64,000 bases of DNA. It comes from Phalacrocorax aristotelis. Taxonomy: Eukaryota; Chordata; Aves; Suliformes; Phalacrocoracidae. The notes under the pieces were generated by a model. The model saw nothing but the letters and a program-made list of their open reading frames with translations, did no database searches and had not been told where the DNA came from. This document shows, in pieces, positions 11,701-23,500 of this stretch. The stretch covers positions 5,883,610 to 5,947,609 of the forward strand of contig NC_134283.1 in assembly GCF_949628215.1 (NCBI RefSeq). Reading direction: 5' to 3'. The stretch's first letter is position 1. Every line of letters begins with the position of its first letter. The translations under genes were made by a program, and so were the position numbers.

Positions 11701-14700
11701 CTTTTCACATATCTCTTATCTTCCCTCTATGACAGCCACTCCCTCCTCTCCTGAAAGACTGGTGTTTCTGTACTTTCTAGCACCTAGCACAAGCTTTTGG
11801 CAGCTAAACGTTGAATTGCACTTGAGAACGTTTGAACTGGTACTAGTGACCGTAACGATGTGAAGCCAGGAAGGAGGAAAGTCACAAAGAGCTGAAGTAC
11901 AGACATTCCCTGCTAAACTATGGTTGAAACGGTGTCAACGATACAAGACTATAAAGGCGGCTACGTACATTTATGCCCATCGATAATCTCAGCCCATCTT
12001 CCTCAAAGTAAGTTACACTTCAGAAGACCAGATTACCAACATCACTCAGTATACTGCAGCTTCCACAGAGACCACTCTTAGTGGTGGCTGCCTGAAGACA
12101 AGTTGGCTGGAAAATCTTGCCCAAATATTAGATATTCGTCTTCAGATGTGCAGGCACATCACAACATGTCCTCATACACGCACTATGGATGAATCAGAAC
12201 ATAATTGTTTCAGATCCTCAACTAAAAAGAACTCATTGTTTGTCAGTAAAATAAGAGGTTTATATTCATCACGTGCTCACAATTTGTATCATTAATCTTT
12301 AATGACAGCTAGAAGCTACAGGCTTATAAATATATATTTTTCATAATTGTGACAACCAATGACTAGATGCGGTTTCGGTGGAAAATTGTCTGAAATACTG
12401 TAAGGCTAGGTAAATTACAAGGCATTATTAGAAAAAGTTAATTTTGAACTTTTGGTGATATTACATTACTTTTACAAACATTAGAAATAAACACTACTTG
12501 GTGAAATATAAACATTGCAGCAGAAACTATGACCAGAAGTAATTTACTAGTTAAGTACATAGTTAAGAAACAACTCTTTAAACAAAGTCAAAGTAAAGCA
12601 AAGAAACAGTAATAAAAACTTACACATTAAAGAACACTGTCTTCAAGAGACAGCATCTCCATCACAGAAAGAATGAATTTGTGTAACGCTATAAGGGAGG
12701 AGTTAGGTTTGTTTAAACCATTTCAAGAACAGTAATTTCTGTCACAGCAGTCAATCTCCCTACATTACAACTCGGATTCATGTCCGGATGTAGGCAGGTT
12801 TCGCACCCAGGCAGCGCTCATTTTATATCAACCCTAAAACACAAACTTCATGTCAGGGCGCACCTCCGTGAAGCCAGTTACAGGATGTACAGAAGCGTTT
12901 GTGATAGCACAGCTTAGAAACCGGACTTAGGAGCAATCTCAACCAATTTTAGTTTTACTACTTCTGATCAACTTTAAAAACATATATATTAGCTCTTTGA
13001 GTTTGAAAGTATAATACAATTTGGCTTATTTTTAAGATACAGAGATACAAAAATTTTAAAACTCACAACAGTAACACAACTTTTTGTCCTAGAAGGTGAT
13101 AAAGAGCAAAGTACAATGCGTGAAACTTCATTCCGCAATTTTATGAAATATTGTCATGTTACTGATAATCAAAGGAGTACGATTATGACTTAGTGATGTC
13201 AGACCGGACAAAAAAGAGCCTAAAGATATAATGCTATTTAAGACATACAGTTTCCTTAATGACACTTTTAACAGAATATTCTATACACCACACACCAATA
13301 CACCAACTATACCAATCAAGTTAATCCCTTAAAAAAAACAGGTGCACCATAATATTGCATAGAAAGAAATCCCTGGTATTAATACACTTGCACTGGAGAC
13401 AAGGACTTTTCCCCTGCCTTACTAAATCAAAGCACATAAATTTTTAAAAAGCGCATCTCACATTTGACTTTTTCGTAGCCATGTTCTTTGGAATCACTAG
13501 TGCATGTGTTACTTCAAGCACATTTTTACTCTGCATGCTATCGTTTAATATTAAAAAACTAAGACTGAAAGGAAAACAGTTTTCCTGCCTCCCCCCCAAA
13601 ATGTAATGTAAAATAATCTTTCTCTGTTGCATAAAAATATAATCCGACCTTTCTCAAGAACAGAAAGTTCAAACAAAAGCCAGGATAGCTGAATGAAGAG
13701 GTTATTCATAAGAGATGGGAAAACCCAGTGTCAAAAATCCTCTCCGTAAAATAATTTAAAAGTCATATTTACAAGTTGGATGAAGAAATAATCCAAGCAA
13801 CAGCCAATGGTTTCATAGCTCAGATTCGATCATGGAAGACCTACATTCAAGTCCATGGACCAATTTAAGAAAGGACTCCTCTAGGGCTATTCTCTCACAT
13901 AAGCTGAGCCTGAGAAAACCTTCCTATTGAAGTGGGTACGTTTCCCTGAACACATTTCATTTTGAAAAACGTCACCATCTTCCATTTGAAAGACATACCA
14001 ATCAGTTATACATAAGGCTAATTTTTTTTTTTATTTTACAGCAAAAATATCTGTATTTACTTCCTACATTGAACTACTTACGTTTGAAAAACCTTAATTT
14101 CAGTGCTAAAAGATATCCTTTCATATATTCAGACCACGTACACATGACGTGCGTACAGGAAACAGAATTACTGATGATTTGCCAAAAAGCCATGCAGTAT
14201 AATTGGAAGGTGAAAGCCATTTTCTTCAGGTATTCCTTACAGTGAACACTTTTATCTCATGATACAAACTGGAGACAGATTAAATTAATCAAAAAATTTT
14301 AACAATATGCATTATGCAGCATCAGATAAATAACAGTAAAAGCTGAAAAGACCATGTCTCCACAAATAGATTTCATAAAAAACTAGAACTTCTGATTTCG
14401 GATAGAATACATATTGAGAATATCTGTGTAAGAGGTGAATATATACTATAAATATATTCTGTTTTATTAACTCTAGTCACAGTTAGTTTTGTTACTTAAC
14501 TACATAATTGCAGAAGTGTACCAGGAAGACGTATTTTTTGACTGTAATTTCTTTCACTATAATATGGGAAAATATTACCAAATTCTTCTGGCTGCTACAG
14601 ATAGAGGATTTCTGGCACAGCTGAAAATGGATCAGGAATTAGAATTTATTATTAATTTTTAGTATAAATTTCATTTTAATGACAAAGCCATTATTGGACT

Positions 14701-17700
14701 TTTGGTGAGAGAGCTAAGGAACACATGAGATTTCTTCCTAGGAAATGTTGAAAGGCACATAAAAATTTCAACATATATTTAATAATATGTTAAAAAGCAG
14801 GTTCTGAGTATTTCTGTAGATTACTTTACAATAAAATACAGAATTAGCAGATGTTTGCCTGTTGGCGCTATGGAAAAACGTTTCATGTATCTGTAAAGAG
14901 ATCATGCTTGTGCATGACCGGACATTTGTTCATTCTAGCGATACATTTTCCCCTCACACACGCTGAAACAACAGAGTGTGCACTTATTCTGTTGTTTTCT
15001 GAGACACCGAGGCACACACATTCACATCAGGAAGCTACTTGCAAACGGTAAAAGGAAAAAATGAATTAATTTACCTGAAATAATGTACATTTATTGAAAA
15101 TAAGTACGACAGTTTCAGTTACTGATTTAATGCTAATAAATAGTAATACGCTTAGCCAGCTGAAATCCTGTTTACAGTCACTCAATTGTTCTGATTCCTG
15201 GTAGGACTTCTAATAATTAGGGAAGATTTAAAAAATATTGCCACGAAAGGCATAGAATGACATGCAAAACCCCTATCAGTTCAACTGTGAAGCAGCAAAC
15301 ATCAATGTATATCAGACGTAGAGTGCAATTTGACTCACTGTATAAAGTATCATTATATTGCACGTAAAGTAATGTGGCACATTTCATAAAGCTACAACTT
15401 TGCACGCTAAGTGACAGACACGTTTTTACATCTGCAGAGACATAAGCAGTGGATAATTCACTTAAAAGTGAAGTATATGACCTAAGGATTAAACCATTCT
15501 AGTATCACTTCAAAGGAAGGTGGCATGGGTTCTATTCATGCAAATAAAAATACAAAGAGCTGACATTTTTTCCAGAAAAAGGTTGGCTTGCAAATTTTCA
15601 AGTATTTTACTTTGCCTGTGAAAGTTCATTTTGTGGAACTCTATTCCTTAGAAATGTGATTTTTAAAAGTTGGTTTGTTCCTGTTCCCATCAAAATGATT
15701 GATGTCCCACCAACTTGAAAATTATCCTCTTCAACACAGGTTTTTCTCGTCAAAGGCATCATTTATGTAAATATTATGTAATTATTTGGGATTTTTTTAT
15801 TTCACCTCAATTTATTACAATGCTTCTAGCAAGCCACACACAGATAGCATAGGACTGAAACCTAAAGGATTGGAAACTGTACATAAATGCTGCCAGTGGA
15901 AAAAATACTCAGGGTCATTGTAACTGAACATGTTTTTGGAAATCTGAACAAATCTTGCCTGGAAACAAATTAATGTGATAGAAGTGAAAACGCGTAACCA
16001 AACCAGCACAGCTTTGGCATGTACTACTGGTGGTTTCTATTAAAACATTTCAAACTTCTTCCACAGACTCCATCAACATCAGTCTCTAGTCAAAGCTGAC
16101 TGAGCACAACCTTACCCTTCCGGGCTTTAGAAAGTAGGTGTTTATAAATGCTTCTAGAAGACACTGTTTTCTACTGGGCTTGCACAAATATCGTTGATGA
16201 TCTGTGACCAAGTTCAAGCCCGTGAAGTTAACCTACAAAATTTGGTGTTGAGGATAAACCTTACTGCTTGAAGGCTCAGGAGTCTCTGGTTTGTGAAACA
16301 TCCTTTGGGTATGCTATACCCTGAAAGGGTTTAACATTCAGATTTATTATTTGACAAATGGGGCCATAAATAAAAAAAGCAGTAATATCTGAACAGTGTT
16401 ATAAAGCCATAGCCTAATTCTGCCCACAGAATTTCAACCAAGAGCAACAGTAATTTCCCCTAAGTCAAGATTAAAAAAGGGTAATGGAATACCTTGCCAG
16501 CGTGCTTGATGCATGTACATCCATTTAGGTGTTCCAGATTTAAAAGAGTTTAAGCCACAGTTGCTATAAGGAGATTTTTTAATGATTAGAGACCTGCAGA
16601 TGCTGCATAAATCAAACCACGATGAAAACTGCCATTCACTGGAAAATAATTCTGAAGTTCTAGAATTAGAGTTATCCACTGTTAAAAATGGTTTTAGCAC
16701 CGTTTCTAAAGCCATTAAAACAGTAAACAGGAAATCTTACTAAATCTTTATACGCAAAGTTGCGGCATCAGTTAATCTAAAATGCAGAGAAACTATTTTT
16801 TCTCCAAGTGTTTTCAACAATCGACATAACAGTCTTTGCTTCACTATTTGGGTAAAAAAGGCCAAGCAAAAAAAGCTCTGGAAAGCTGTAACACATAAAT
16901 AAAAAGAGGTTTGGCTATATTTCCACCAGAATTCAAAGTGCTTTCAAATGGAGACAAGTCCTTTTCCTTCTCTCCAGTATTAAGGCTCCTCTTAAAAAAA
17001 AAAAAAAAAAAAGTGTAACTAAAAGACACTTGGGCTTTCTTTATCAAATACACCACTTAATATGCTTCAGTCATGAACACTTTAAGAGGCTAGTTCTGCA
17101 ATTCTAGCTTTATAAATGCGTACTAGCGATATATGGGATTACTTCATTACAAGATTGGGGTCTTAATATTCTAAAATGTGAAATATGCAGTAGATATTGA
17201 CAATACATTTCTTCTATATTCTGTTTCTATTAAAAACACAGGGATTAGAAAACTGACTGGGAAATTAAAACCAAGCTACCAATACTAGAGAAAGTAGTCT
17301 TGTTGTATTTATATTAAATCAGAAACAGCGATCTAGAGAAATGAAATTAAATACCCTTTCCCATCAAGTGTCCAGACCTTTTTTCTCTTCCTCCGGAATT
17401 TGTAAGTTTAATTATTCTGACTGAACCAGACCCTCAGGAGACAAAAGTGCTCTCAACTCCCATCAAAGTCAAAACATTCTACGAGAACTCGACATTACTC
17501 ACGCTGTTTGGGACACTTAACCCTTTCAAGGAACACAAAAATGCAATTAAGAAACCCCACATTTTATTCCTAAACAATCTACAGAGGACCCAAAGCATTA
17601 AAAGCCTGATCTTACAGCCCTGCACAACTGGAAGATCACACTTACATTGGTTTTACCACTCTCAGAAGTCGTATTTCTAGCAGTCCCTCTCCTGCAAACA

Positions 17701-18429
17701 CATACATGCCTAAATCCGGGAAATTCAGCACCCAGATTTGGCACCAGCACAGCCTGTATTCAGCTGAACTCCTAGAAAAGCAAGTTAAAAAAGGAAAATA
17801 CTATGTTTACTGCTAATATAATTTAAAGCATGCCCTTGAAAGCAGAAGTCAGTGCACTCTGTAATTTCTGTTGATATATTTTATATGGCAAGACATGACT
17901 TTCTTCAATTTGCCTGACTAAATTTAGCCAGCTTTGTGAATTCTGCCACTTACCGAAATCATTATGAAAAATTTGGAGCATTTTGCTTTTCAGAAAGCAG
18001 GGTCCTGCGTAAGAAATTCAATTAAACTGCTAACAGAAATAACACTGAAGGCGTTGCTTGGGGTACACGCTAAAATTATTTACTCAACTCTTGCCATCTC
18101 TAGTTCCTTTGCTGCAATTCCATGACTTTCCTGCTGACCTGAACACAAGCAGTTTCAAGATCCTGACAAACCTTTGCAAGAGCATACCACGTGAATTTCG
18201 GAACAAAACGCTTGCTTTGTAAAAATCTCTTGGTGGCTTGCATTTCAATTAGTATGTGACACCATTTCTCTTTCCTAAATGTGCTTAAGCACATCCAACA
18301 AAGTCAAAAATTTAAAAAGAATATATAACTTTGCTTTAAACCGATCCATCATTTTTACAGCACGATGAAACACAGCTACACCTGGGGACACCCGTACTCT
18401 TGTCTTTTGGGGTTCAAAACTATAAGCTG
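8766..18429. other. Gene-poor stretch, no coding gene seen
   Basis: Roughly 9.7 kb of AT-rich DNA with no convincing exon. A modestly GC-rich patch at about 10.37-10.61 kb is unassigned. The part nearest 18.4 kb should include the 3'UTR of the PPP1R3-family gene, transcribed leftward. A minus-strand AATAAA at 17563-17568 is one candidate end, giving a UTR of about 1.4 kb, but other signals exist. A 19-base A run lies at 16994-17012. Confidence 0.5.
17563..17568 (-). terminator. Candidate polyadenylation signal for the PPP1R3-family gene
   Basis: A minus-strand AATAAA about 1.4 kb past the stop codon. It was chosen only for distance and sequence; unproven. Confidence 0.2.
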
Positions 18430-20560
18430 GCCCTTAACCCCGCAGGGCAGTTAACAGGAGTGGCTCAGCGAGGGGCTCTGACCACGGACGCGCCCAGCGC
18501 CTCGCCAGAGCCGGGCTTTGCTTAAGCAGGATTAGGCAAGTAGGACGGCTGGCTGGCCGCCCTGCGACACTGCCCTGCGTGCCTCCAGAGCCTGACCCTG
18601 CCGAGACGATGCTGACCTCCGCCACCCGGCAGCCTTCTGCACCCGTGCGTCCCGCTCCCGGCTAGTACACTGTGCAAGCAGCCCCTCTCTCCCCAGCTGC
18701 AGAGCCTGCCCGGGCAGCTGCTCCGGTGGGAGCCACCGGTGGGCTGAGGCCGCACGCCGTGCCCGCGGCCTGCCCTGCCCGACGCCCCCGTGGCGGCCTG
18801 CGAGGCCTCCCCTCGGCGCCCTGTGAAATATGAAATATAACTTATTCCGTGTGAAGAGAGCTCAGGACACGGCCTTCCAGCGCCGGGCGGCTGGGGAGGG
18901 GGCGCGCCGGGCCCCGCCGCCCGCCCCGGCCCTCAGCGGCGGCAGGGCCGGCCCCGGGGGCTCCCCCGCTCCGCGCCCCCCTCCCCCCCACGCCGCCTCA
19001 GATGAAGTGGATCCAGGCGGTGCTGTCGGGGTCCTGCGGCGGGCCGGCGGCGGGCGGGACGCGCTGCCCGCCCCGCAGCCGGTAGTTCTTGCCCTCGTTG
19101 TTGTCCCAGTACTCGGCGCCGGCGACGCGGTAGCGGACGGCAAACTCCAGCGCGGCCTCGGCGCCGGGGGCGGCGACGGGCAGGGGCAGGACGAAGGTGA
19201 AGCGGTCGGTGAGGCCGTCCGCCGGGCCGGCCGGCTGGTATGCGGCGGGCACCTCGGCGCAGCTGGCCCAGCGGTTCAGCGTGTAGCGCACCGAGACGGC
19301 CTTCTCGTAGGCCAGGTTGAGGACGCGGACGGCGCCGCGCAGCCCCGCCGGCTCGGCCCGCACCCACTCCAGCCTCACCTTGTGCTGCCGCACCCGCTCC
19401 GCGAAACCGGGGCTGGCGCCGGGCTGCGGCGGGAAGAGCGGCTCCAGCAGCAGCGGCGGCGGCCCGAACAGCACCGGCTCCAGGTCGCCCAGCACCGGCG
19501 GCTTCCTGGTCTTGAAGAGGTCGGCGGAGCGCGGCTGCGGCGGCAGCGGGGCGGGCAGCGGCACCTGCGGCAGGTCGGCCTCGCAGAAGTGGCGCACGGA
19601 GGTGAGCTCCAGGCCGAGGGAGTCGGCGAACCGCACCGTCTTGCGGCGAGAGGGGCTCTGCTGCAGCGCCGGGCGCAGGCTGCGGTCCCCGGGCGTGGGC
19701 AGCGACTTGGCGCGGCGGCGCTGCGTGGGGCTGGGGGGCACGGCGGGCAGCGAGGGCTCCCGGCCGCGGGGCGGAGGCGGCGGCTTCTCGTCGCCCGCCG
19801 CCGCTTCCCGCACCACGGGCGTGGGGGCGGCGTCGCCGTCGGGGCTGCAGCCCCCCTTGCACTGCTCGGCCAGGCTGCCATAGAGGCAAGCGCTGCAGCT
19901 GAAGTTGCGCGGCAGGTAGAGCCGGGGCGGCGGGGTGGGCACCGAGGTGTGCAGCGAGCCCGCCTTATCCATGGAGGGGGGCTGGCGGCGGGAGCGGTGC
20001 CGGTGCTTATCACGGGGCCCGGGGCCCGCCGCTCCTCCTCCTCCTCCTCGGCGGCCGCGGCGTGCGGGTGGCGAGGCGGGCTCTAGCGCCCGGCCTGCGG
20101 GCCCTGCCCCTCAGCCGGACCCAGGGGCGGCGGGATGGGCTCGGCGCTCTCCCCGTCGCGGCCGGTCCCGGGGGATGCCGGTGGGCGCATGTGTCCGCGG
20201 GCGGCGGGACCGCGGCGCTCGGGCTGCTGCCGCCGCCGCTGCTGCCGCGCCGGGCTCGGGCGGGGAAATGGGCCCCGAGTCATCCTTCCTCCCTCATGGC
20301 CCGGCGCTCCCCACCCGCCCCTCGGCCCGCCTCGGCCTCCCCACCGTCCCCGGTGACACCCCCGGCTGCCGGCCCCCCGCTCCGGTACCGCCGCTGCGCC
20401 GTCCCTCCTCCTCCTCCTCCGCCGCCTCCTCCTCGCTGTGTTCTGGGTCTTTCCTCGAGGATCTCATCCAAAAAGAGGAGGCGGGAGGGATTCCCCGGTG
20501 GAAGCATTAACATTCATAGCGGCGCTCACCCCCGTCCGATCCGTTACAGAAATAGCTGGT
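18430..20560. promoter_or_regulatory. Large CpG island over the PPP1R3-family gene
   Basis: Very GC- and CpG-rich across the whole single-exon gene and about 550 bases upstream of its start codon. The leftward promoter is expected at about 20.0-20.55 kb, with CT-rich triplet runs near 20401-20435. The long frames on the other strand here are products of GC richness, not genes. Confidence 0.75.
18998..19972 (-). CDS. Protein phosphatase 1 regulatory subunit 3 family (PPP1R3D/E-like), glycogen targeting
   Basis: Intact intronless frame of 324 residues. Members of this family tether the PP1 catalytic subunit to glycogen, promoting glycogen synthase dephosphorylation. Visible parts: a proline-rich N terminus with YLPRNFS (19-25); a basic possible 14-3-3/phosphosite RRRAKSLP (85-92); the PP1-docking RVxF motif KTVRF (111-115) in the family block followed by LGLEL; and a CBM21 carbohydrate-binding domain at about 190-300. 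The CBM21 carries the AYEKAVSVRY strand and the glycogen-binding motif WDNNEGKNY (289-297). The C terminus WIHFI is shared with PPP1R3D and PPP1R3E and absent from 3B, 3C and 3G. Against recalled human proteins it looks nearer to 3E (PRNxS start, LAYEKxVSVR, LRG after WDNN) but has AEYWDNN like 3D. The start ATG sits in CTCCATGG context. Exact orthology is uncertain. Confidence 0.88.
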   Translation of the reverse strand: MDKAGSLHTSVPTPPPRLYLPRNFSCSACLYGSLAEQCKGGCSPDGDAAPTPVVREAAAGDEKPPPPPRGREPSLPAVPPSPTQRRRAKSLPTPGDRSLRPALQQSPSRRKTVRFADSLGLELTSVRHFCEADLPQVPLPAPLPPQPRSADLFKTRKPPVLGDLEPVLFGPPPLLLEPLFPPQPGASPGFAERVRQHKVRLEWVRAEPAGLRGAVRVLNLAYEKAVSVRYTLNRWASCAEVPAAYQPAGPADGLTDRFTFVLPLPVAAPGAEAALEFAVRYRVAGAEYWDNNEGKNYRLRGGQRVPPAAGPPQDPDSTAWIHFI

Positions 20561-23500
20561 AAAAGGAAGGAGAGGCAAAGCCGGGCTCTGGAAGATTAAA
20601 CGGGCCGATAAGAAACAGCTGGCTTGCAAGTTGCATATCGCAGTGTACATTTAAAGGAAGAAATCCAGCTAATCTGCTGTAATGCGTTTACAGTACATCT
20701 GCTGAATAAAAGACACCTGCCGCAGCCCTGCTACAGATTTCCAGCTCTAGTAAAAGCAGCTCCAGTCCAAACGCGGAGGGCTGGTTATGAAACGTAAAGC
20801 GCAGTCGTGCTTTTTGGAAGAGCATTTAATAACTGCTGAGCAATATTCAAAGGAATTATAGTCCAATGAAAAGCAGACAGGCAGTTCAAGGAGCTAAAAC
20901 ACTATGTTAGCAAGCCGCTTCATTCCAGACTTTCCGTAATCTGCTACTCATTTTTAATTAGTAAATTGCATTAAAAACAATGATCCTGCTATCCCGCCAA
21001 CCTGAGCCTGACTTGTGTTGACATGTGATTCTGATTTAGCTTCTGCGCAGGAGCTTTTACACCTTCATCATTTTATCTGCGGCACTTGGTGTTACGTTGA
21101 AAAGTCTGATGAGATTAAGAACGGGACAGGTAAACCCAATAAGGACCAAGACTTAAAAAAAATGAAAGCCACCAGAACATGGGGAAAAGCTCCCCACTGT
21201 CTCGTATTAGAACGATCAGCTTTAATTCCTTTATTAATAAGTATGAAAATAATTCCTAGGTCATTGCTGCTGGGTTCCAAATCTTTTCAGTGACAGATGG
21301 TTCATAACTAGGGAATGAAAAAATTTGCCCGGTGGTGTTAAATTTGACACTGTTGTGCTTCCCAATGTCGTGTCATTGTCTTATATTCACAGGATGGTCA
21401 TAGGTTTTGAAAAATCAAACAGTAATAACATAAGGATTAATCCCATCTGAATTCATTAGCTCAGGACCTTAAAATTGTCTCAATTGTCCTTTAATGCACA
21501 CTACAGGAAAGATTTGTTAGGCCTCTTTCCCATGTCCCCCTCCCAAAAATGAGTATTTCAGGAAAATTCATGTTTGGTTTTCATCCACTCATACTAATTT
21601 GGGGGAGAAGAAGAACAGGCTCAAAGAGTTGTTCAAACAGGCTTTAAGACTACATCCTTTTATTCTTTTAGTAATTTCTAACTGTTGTAATTAAAATATT
21701 CTAAGGAATTAACACTTGGTTTTACTGATGTTAATGTCCCTTTAAAACCAGCAAACGGCAAGAACTTTTTTACATTTACATGCAAAGTCTTTGCCTTTTT
21801 TAAACCATTGTGAAACTATCAGAACTAATCATAATAGTCAATTATTAGTCAATAATTCAATAGTCAATAAGAGCCAATTTAGTAAATTGACTTAAACGTG
21901 ATTACATGCTCAGTGAGTTTTGGATACATTTTTGTGGTATACAACTGTCGGGAGCAATTTTACTTCTGCCTCAGTAAAGTTTGACTTCCCCTCTTCTTGT
22001 AATTTTAGTTACCTAACTTCTTCTTACAATATGCTTGTGTAATATTCTTGCTTTTTGGCTTTTTCAGGCCTCCTTTCTCCCCACAACCTTGGTAATACTT
22101 CACAGAACAAAAAAAAACCCCAACTGCTTTCATCACTGGGGATGGTTGGTGATGTAGTTCACGTAACCAAGTTGAAAATACGGATTCCCCAAAGTTAGTA
22201 AACCAAATACTGGCATAAAAAAAAAAAAAGAGAGAGAAAATCCTGTGATACGAAAGCCAAAAAACCCCAATGTGGTACGCTTTGGACAAGCCAGGTCAAG
22301 ACAGCAGGAGGTGCAGAGGGATGCCCATATAAATTGATTGACATGATGAGTATGCAGTTCAAGAATTTCAGTTGAGTTCAGCTCCTGTCATCATCGGGTA
22401 AAATCTGATGGTTCTTTAGCTTTGCAAGAGAATGAGAATACTGGGGGAGCATGTGGATAGTGGAGAAAAGGGTGGAAAGAGACTTGATATAAATGCATGC
22501 CCACTGTAAATAATTTCACAGGCAATCCTGTGGAATGTAAGAAAGCCATTTACAGGCTTCTAAAAAATCAGAATAAAATGGTACTTAAATTGTCAAAACC
22601 TCAGCTCACCAGCTAATCCTGGAGGTGCTCACATTTTCACTTGCAATTTCCTAAGGCACCTGAAGTTCTGTCGCACACGGGGGCACCTCAGCCCCCATGA
22701 TGGTCTCTGTTGAGCACCATCACCCCATAAACCCACCCCCGAATCATAACAGAGGTATTTCTCACTTTTTTCTCTCAACCTGAACATTCCCAGCATGTCT
22801 TGCTGAACGTGGGGGGGTATGCTGCTGCTGTCAGATTACCCTCTTGCTCCCTTGCCAAGGGTGAAGCTGTGAGGGTGTCTTTATGACCAGGCTGGTGGTC
22901 TGCCACTGATGAATTTAAGACAGACATAATAAATGAAAGTTCTGAGCACTGAAATGGAACAAACATACACACAGACATTCCCTCAAACAGCCTGCAGCAT
23001 TGTGCATCCTTCTGTGATGTGGAAACTGTGGTATGAGTTCGAAATGGGAAGCACCAGACACCATTTGTAAAAGGAAGTTCTTTCGGTTTTGCATACTGTA
23101 AATATTTGTACGCAGCAAATGCTTATGTCCTTAAAAGCAAGTACTACCGCATATACAGACACTATGGCTTAATATACGCAGTGGTCCCCTCCCTATCTTA
23201 ATTTAGTTCACAATATTTTGAACATGTAAGTTTAAAAGTCACTTATAGTGCTATGGCAATGACATTATCTGAGGCTCTTTTCTAAATAATACTGTCAATA
23301 ACAAAGCTGATAAAGAAATTGTTAGTACTGACCTAGCGAGCCCCTGTAAAGAAATACCTATTATCTTTTCACTGGAAAATAGTATTTTAATGGCAAGATA
23401 ATTTTGAAGGTGGTGGCAGGAATAGCCCAGTCATAATGTAAACTCCAGAGCTATACAGCATTGCTCTATTACAGGGCAAGAAAAACAGGTGGTCTTACAG

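Noticed and set aside
18830-20086. 418-codon frame on the + strand and several long minus-strand frames over the CpG island
   Set aside because: Low-complexity Ala/Arg/Gly/Pro translations opposite or out of frame with the real PPP1R3-family gene; extreme GC content removes stops.
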